From positions 1 through 8,005 of the forward strand of contig PWHA01000172.1 in the NCBI GenBank assembly GCA_003554685.1: a DNA stretch of 8,005 nt, given 5' to 3'. Positions within the stretch are counted from its first letter, which is position 1, and every line of letters starts with the position of its first letter. A program made the translations under genes and the position numbers. Source of the DNA: Halanaerobiaceae bacterium. Lineage in GTDB: Bacteria; Bacillota; Halanaerobiia; Halanaerobiales; Halarsenatibacteraceae. Positions 5,982-8,005 of this stretch are shown here, one piece after another. Below the pieces are notes generated by a model. The model was not told the DNA's origin, ran no database searches, and worked only from the letters and a program-made list of their open reading frames with translations.

Positions 5982-6346
5982 CCCGGGGAGGGGTGGAGGG
6001 GCCTGACACTGGAGAAATCACAGCTTCACCTGCTTGAGCATCGTTTCTAGAAATGTTTCAATCATATATGTTTCAAGCAGAAATGCTTTAAGCTTAAATG
6101 CTTCAAGCATAAATGTTTCAAGCAGAAATGCTTTAAGCTTAAATGCTTCAAGCATATATGTTTCAAGCAGAAATGCTTCAAGCTTAAATGCTTCAATCAG
6201 AAATGTTTCTAGCAAAAATGTTTCAAGCAGCAGCTTGACTGCCAGTTCAAGTCGGATCCCTTTTATGACTGTACAGTTATCGGCTCAGGCCATCAGCTTA
6301 AAGACTTTTTAAGGAGCTGGCTTTGGCCTGTCCGCCCCGCCCCGGG
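5982..6346 (+). repeat. Long-range inverted repeat (22-nt arms) enclosing the tandem array, terminator-like 3' end
   Basis: The left arm 5982-6003 (CCCGGGG start, G-rich) and the right arm 6325-6346 (C-rich, ending CCCCGGG) pair over 22 positions with 18 Watson-Crick pairs, two G-U pairs (5994 with 6334, 5999 with 6329) and two mismatches (5989, 5998). The right arm is followed at once by CTTTTTA (6347-6353). In RNA this is a GC-rich stem running into a U-tract, like an intrinsic terminator but with a loop of about 320 nt filled by the repeats. Confidence 0.55.
6051..6230 (+). repeat. Tandem array of twelve 15-bp units
   Basis: Twelve units of exactly 15 bp, without an indel, start at 6051, 6066, 6081, 6096, 6111, 6126, 6141, 6156, 6171, 6186, 6201 and 6216. 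The consensus is AAATGYTTCAAGCAK. Most units hold a small dyad such as GCTTCAAGC, and TTTAAGCTTAAA palindromes span unit junctions at 6087-6098 and 6132-6143. Because 15 is a multiple of three and no stop occurs, both strands stay open across the array (for example N-A-S-S-x on the + strand), but there is no ribosome binding site, so I do not call it coding. There are no spacers, so it is not CRISPR. Confidence 0.95.
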
Positions 6347-6419
6347 CTTTTTATCCGCCGCTGAAAATCTGGTTTACGTCTCAGAACCTTTGTGTCCTCT
6401 GTCTCTCTTCAATGAATTT

Positions 6420-6448
6420 TCTGGCAATTATAATCCCGATCTGCCAGA
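6420..6448. promoter_or_regulatory. Inverted repeat TCTGGCA-N15-TGCCAGA around a perfect TATAAT
   Basis: Arms 6420-6426 and 6442-6448 are exact reverse complements. TATAAT lies between them at 6429-6434, with TCTTCA (6406-6411, three of six matches to TTGACA) 17 bp upstream. This could be a regulated weak promoter for the permease genes with an operator over the -10 box, or an RNA hairpin. The start site would be some 140 nt before the permease ATG. Confidence 0.35.
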
Positions 6449-6487
6449 TTGCTGTCCTAAAATTATTGTCTCTGATTTAGCTCTTGA

Positions 6488-6543
6488 TTTTTAATTCGGC
6501 TTTATAATCCGCCTTTATTAATCCGGCTTTTTATTATTCCGGT
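6488..6543 (+). repeat. Degenerate 13-16 bp tandem repeat
   Basis: Four consecutive variants of a T-rich block followed by AATCCGGC-like bases begin at 6488, 6501, 6514 and 6528 (TTTTTAATTCGGC, TTTATAATCCGCC, TTTATTAATCCGGC, TTTTTATTATTCCGGT). Lengths vary, unlike the exact array upstream. Role unknown. Confidence 0.6.
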
Positions 6544-6579
6544 CTTATCAATTTATTCTATCCAAATTGAGGTGGTTCA

Positions 6580-7455
6580 ATGCGGTATAAAAAGCATGTA
6601 CCCTGGCTTTTCCTCCTGCCTACTATTCTGGGACTGATTATCTTCAGGCTGGGGCCCATCATTGCTGTCTTTTTTGCCAGTTTGACCCGCTGGAGAATTT
6701 TCAGTCCACCGGAGTGGGTAGGTCTGGGGAATTATCTGCACATGTTTAATTCCGATATATTCTGGCTCGTCTTTAGAAACACTTTAATTTTCAGTGGAAT
6801 CTTTATCCCCGGGGTAATGATTTTCGGACTTGCTCTGGCTCTGCTGGTCAATCGGAAAATGAGAGGCATTACCTTTTTTCGAGGATTATTTTATCTGCCG
6901 GTTGTCTCTTCCACGGTGGCAGTGGCAGTTGTCTGGAGCTGGATGCTGAGTCCCCGCTTTGGCATAATTCAAAGTGTTTTAAATTCCCTGACCGGCTTGA
7001 ATATGCCCAACTTTCTGGGCAGTGAAAGCCTGGTGATTTTTGCCCTGGTAGGGGTTTATATCTGGAAGATGGCAGGCTATTATATGATAATTTTTCTGGC
7101 CGGACTTCAGAATATTCCACCGGTGTACTACGAAGCAGCACTGGTTGACGGCGGCAGCCGCTGGCAGATGTTCAAGCACATCACCCTGCCGCTCCTTTCT
7201 CCGACAACTTTCTTTGTGCTGATAATTTCGCTCATCATGTCCTTAAAAACCTTTGATATAACTTTTGCCATGACTCAGGGTGGGCCCAATTATGCTTCTT
7301 CAACCTTAATTTTTCATATTTACACCAACGGCTTTATGCATTTTCGGATGGGTTATGCCTCAGCTCTGGCAACGATTCTCTTTGTGATTGTGGCAGTGGT
7401 ATCCTATATCAATTTTAAAGCCAAAAAGCACTGGGTTACTGCCGATAAATTATAG
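6580..7455 (+). CDS. Sugar ABC transporter permease, MalF/UgpA type
   Basis: An inner-membrane permease of a carbohydrate ABC importer (binding-protein-dependent transport family), pairing with the permease encoded 33 nt downstream. It has six or so hydrophobic segments, near residues 10-33, 65-91, 103-124, 150-175, 208-232 and 262-278. The N-terminus WLFLLPTILGLIIFRLGP is the usual start of MalF-type subunits. The cytoplasmic EAA loop is intact: YYEAALVDGGS from 183 followed by TLPLLSPT (202-209), the site that docks the ATPase. LKTFDITFAMTQGGP (222-236) is also typical. At 291 residues it is full length. The ATG at 6580 follows GAGGTGG (6569-6575) by 4 nt. Transcription may come by read-through from the binding-protein gene or from a weak promoter in the long gap. 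Confidence 0.95.
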   Translation: MRYKKHVPWLFLLPTILGLIIFRLGPIIAVFFASLTRWRIFSPPEWVGLGNYLHMFNSDIFWLVFRNTLIFSGIFIPGVMIFGLALALLVNRKMRGITFFRGLFYLPVVSSTVAVAVVWSWMLSPRFGIIQSVLNSLTGLNMPNFLGSESLVIFALVGVYIWKMAGYYMIIFLAGLQNIPPVYYEAALVDGGSRWQMFKHITLPLLSPTTFFVLIISLIMSLKTFDITFAMTQGGPNYASSTLIFHIYTNGFMHFRMGYASALATILFVIVAVVSYINFKAKKHWVTADKL

Positions 7456-7473
7456 CCTTAAACCTATAGCTGT

Positions 7474-7480
7474 AAGGGGG
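7474..7480 (+). promoter_or_regulatory. Ribosome binding site AAGGGGG deciding a TTG start
   Basis: AAGGGGG lies 8 nt before TTG at 7489, the same sequence and spacing as at the binding-protein gene. The next in-frame ATG is inside the first membrane segment, so TTG is preferred. Confidence 0.7.
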
Positions 7481-7488
7481 TAAGGGTT

Positions 7489-8005
7489 TTGAAAAATTTA
7501 CTTAATCCCAAAAAGATCCTGATTATATTAATATTTTTGCTCGTCTCCTTTACCACAATTTTTCCCTTTCTCTGGATGCTGGCCACCTCCTTTAAAGCCC
7601 ATGGAGAGGTGTTTTCCTTAACTCCCCAGTTCATACCCGATAATTTATTCGAGCCCGGGATGTGGGATAATTATGTGGCCGTTCTTCAGGATTATAATTT
7701 TATCAGATTTCTTCTGAACTCCACTCTGGTTGCCGGGCTGGCAACTCTGGGGCAGATCTTTACCTGCAGTCTGGGAGGTTTTGCCTTTGCCCGGATGAAG
7801 TTTCCCGGGAAGGAGTTTCTCTTTGCCCTGGTGCTGGCCACCATGATGATGCCCCAGGAAAATACCATCATTCCAGAATTTCTTCTGATGCTGAATCTGG
7901 GCTGGTACAACACCTATCTTCCTTTGATTGTACCTTCAGCCCTGATCGGATCCTTCGGTGTCTTTCTCTTCCGCACCTTCTTTGAGGATTTTCCTACCAC
8001 TCTGG
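7489..8005 (+). CDS. Sugar ABC transporter permease, MalG/UgpE type (3' end beyond window)
   Basis: The second membrane subunit of the sugar importer. The visible 172 residues run off the window end. A TTG start gives MKNLLNPKKILIILIF and a first membrane segment ending in TTIFPFLWMLATSFK, the characteristic opening of MalG-type subunits. A periplasmic loop with WDNYVAVLQDYNFIRFLLNS follows, then FTCSLGGFAFARMKFPGK and the highly typical MMMPQENTIIPEFLL and NLGWYNTYLPLIVP segments. The EAA loop that contacts the ATPase should lie just beyond the window. It is 33 nt after the first permease gene and clearly co-transcribed. No ATPase gene is seen here; many Firmicutes use a shared MsmK-type ATPase encoded elsewhere, or it may lie downstream. 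Confidence 0.93.
   Translation, partial: MKNLLNPKKILIILIFLLVSFTTIFPFLWMLATSFKAHGEVFSLTPQFIPDNLFEPGMWDNYVAVLQDYNFIRFLLNSTLVAGLATLGQIFTCSLGGFAFARMKFPGKEFLFALVLATMMMPQENTIIPEFLLMLNLGWYNTYLPLIVPSALIGSFGVFLFRTFFEDFPTTL

Larger units (their letters stand above)
5857..6579 (+). other. Long structured gap between binding-protein and permease genes
   Basis: No credible gene occupies these 723 bases. In order they hold a weak 11-bp direct repeat (5874-5884 and 5892-5902, one mismatch), a G-rich arm (5982-6003), a 12-unit 15-bp tandem array (6051-6230), small hairpins near 6234-6252 and 6297-6313, a C-rich arm complementary to the first (6325-6346) followed by CTTTTTA, an inverted repeat enclosing TATAAT (6420-6448), and a degenerate T-rich repeat (6488-6543). 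The dense structure suggests control of transcript stability or read-through into the permease genes (inference). Confidence 0.6.

Noticed and set aside
6018..6215. Open frame on the - strand giving L-E-A-F-x pentapeptides
   Set aside because: Same reason; no promoter or ribosome binding site was seen, and the pattern does not match the A-N-L-x-x pentapeptide family.
6051..6230. CRISPR array
   Set aside because: Units are directly contiguous 15-mers with no unique spacers and no cas genes nearby.
6034..6312. Open frame on the + strand across the repeat array (TTG start), giving N-A-S-S-x pentapeptides
   Set aside because: There is no ribosome binding site; frame openness follows automatically from a stop-free 15-bp unit.
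6331..6353. Local intrinsic terminator at GCCCCGGGCTTTTTA
   Set aside because: The local GCCC/GGGC pairing leaves a one-base loop and cannot form; only the distant arm at 5982-6003 provides a workable stem.

Overview
The window looks like accessory or carbohydrate-utilisation DNA from an anaerobic, probably halophilic, diderm Firmicute; a Halanaerobiales member of moderate GC would fit. The basis is inference. The genes have Firmicute-style Shine-Dalgarno sites and two strong TTG starts. The exported sugar-binding protein has a plain Sec signal without a lipobox, as in organisms with an outer membrane. Its mature part is very acidic: by hand count about 88 Asp/Glu against 21 Lys/Arg in roughly 400 residues. 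All genes lie on the + strand.

Layout. Positions 3-260 hold the end of a broken AbiEii-type nucleotidyltransferase (abortive-infection toxin) gene, followed by a gene-free stretch with small dyads. Positions 605-1522 encode a short-form GalE-like NAD-dependent sugar-nucleotide epimerase. At 1566-1594 lies a textbook sigma-A promoter (TTGACA, 17 bp, TATAAT) with an inverted repeat centred on its -35 box. It drives a divergent ROK-family regulator (1680-2840) and, 15 nt later, a 524-residue protein ending in a NAGPA-type phosphodiester glycosidase domain (2856-4430). A sugar ABC uptake system follows: binding protein (4576-5856), MalF-type permease (6580-7455) and the first part of a MalG-type permease (7489 to the window end). 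No ATPase gene is seen.

The most unusual part is the 723-nt gap between the binding protein and the first permease (5857-6579). It carries twelve contiguous 15-bp repeat units without an indel (6051-6230), themselves partly arranged as three 45-bp higher-order copies. The array sits between two distant GC-rich arms (5982-6003 and 6325-6346) that can pair over 22 positions with only two mismatches and run directly into a T-rich stretch. The G-rich left arm could alternatively form a G-quadruplex. Downstream are a 7-bp-arm inverted repeat enclosing a perfect TATAAT and a degenerate 13-16 bp repeat.

Working model (inference): a sugar or sugar-phosphodiester compound is imported by the ABC system, cleaved in the cytoplasm by the NAGPA-domain enzyme and sensed by the ROK protein. 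The structured gap may set the ratio of binding protein to permease, as the REP element between malE and malF does in enteric bacteria.
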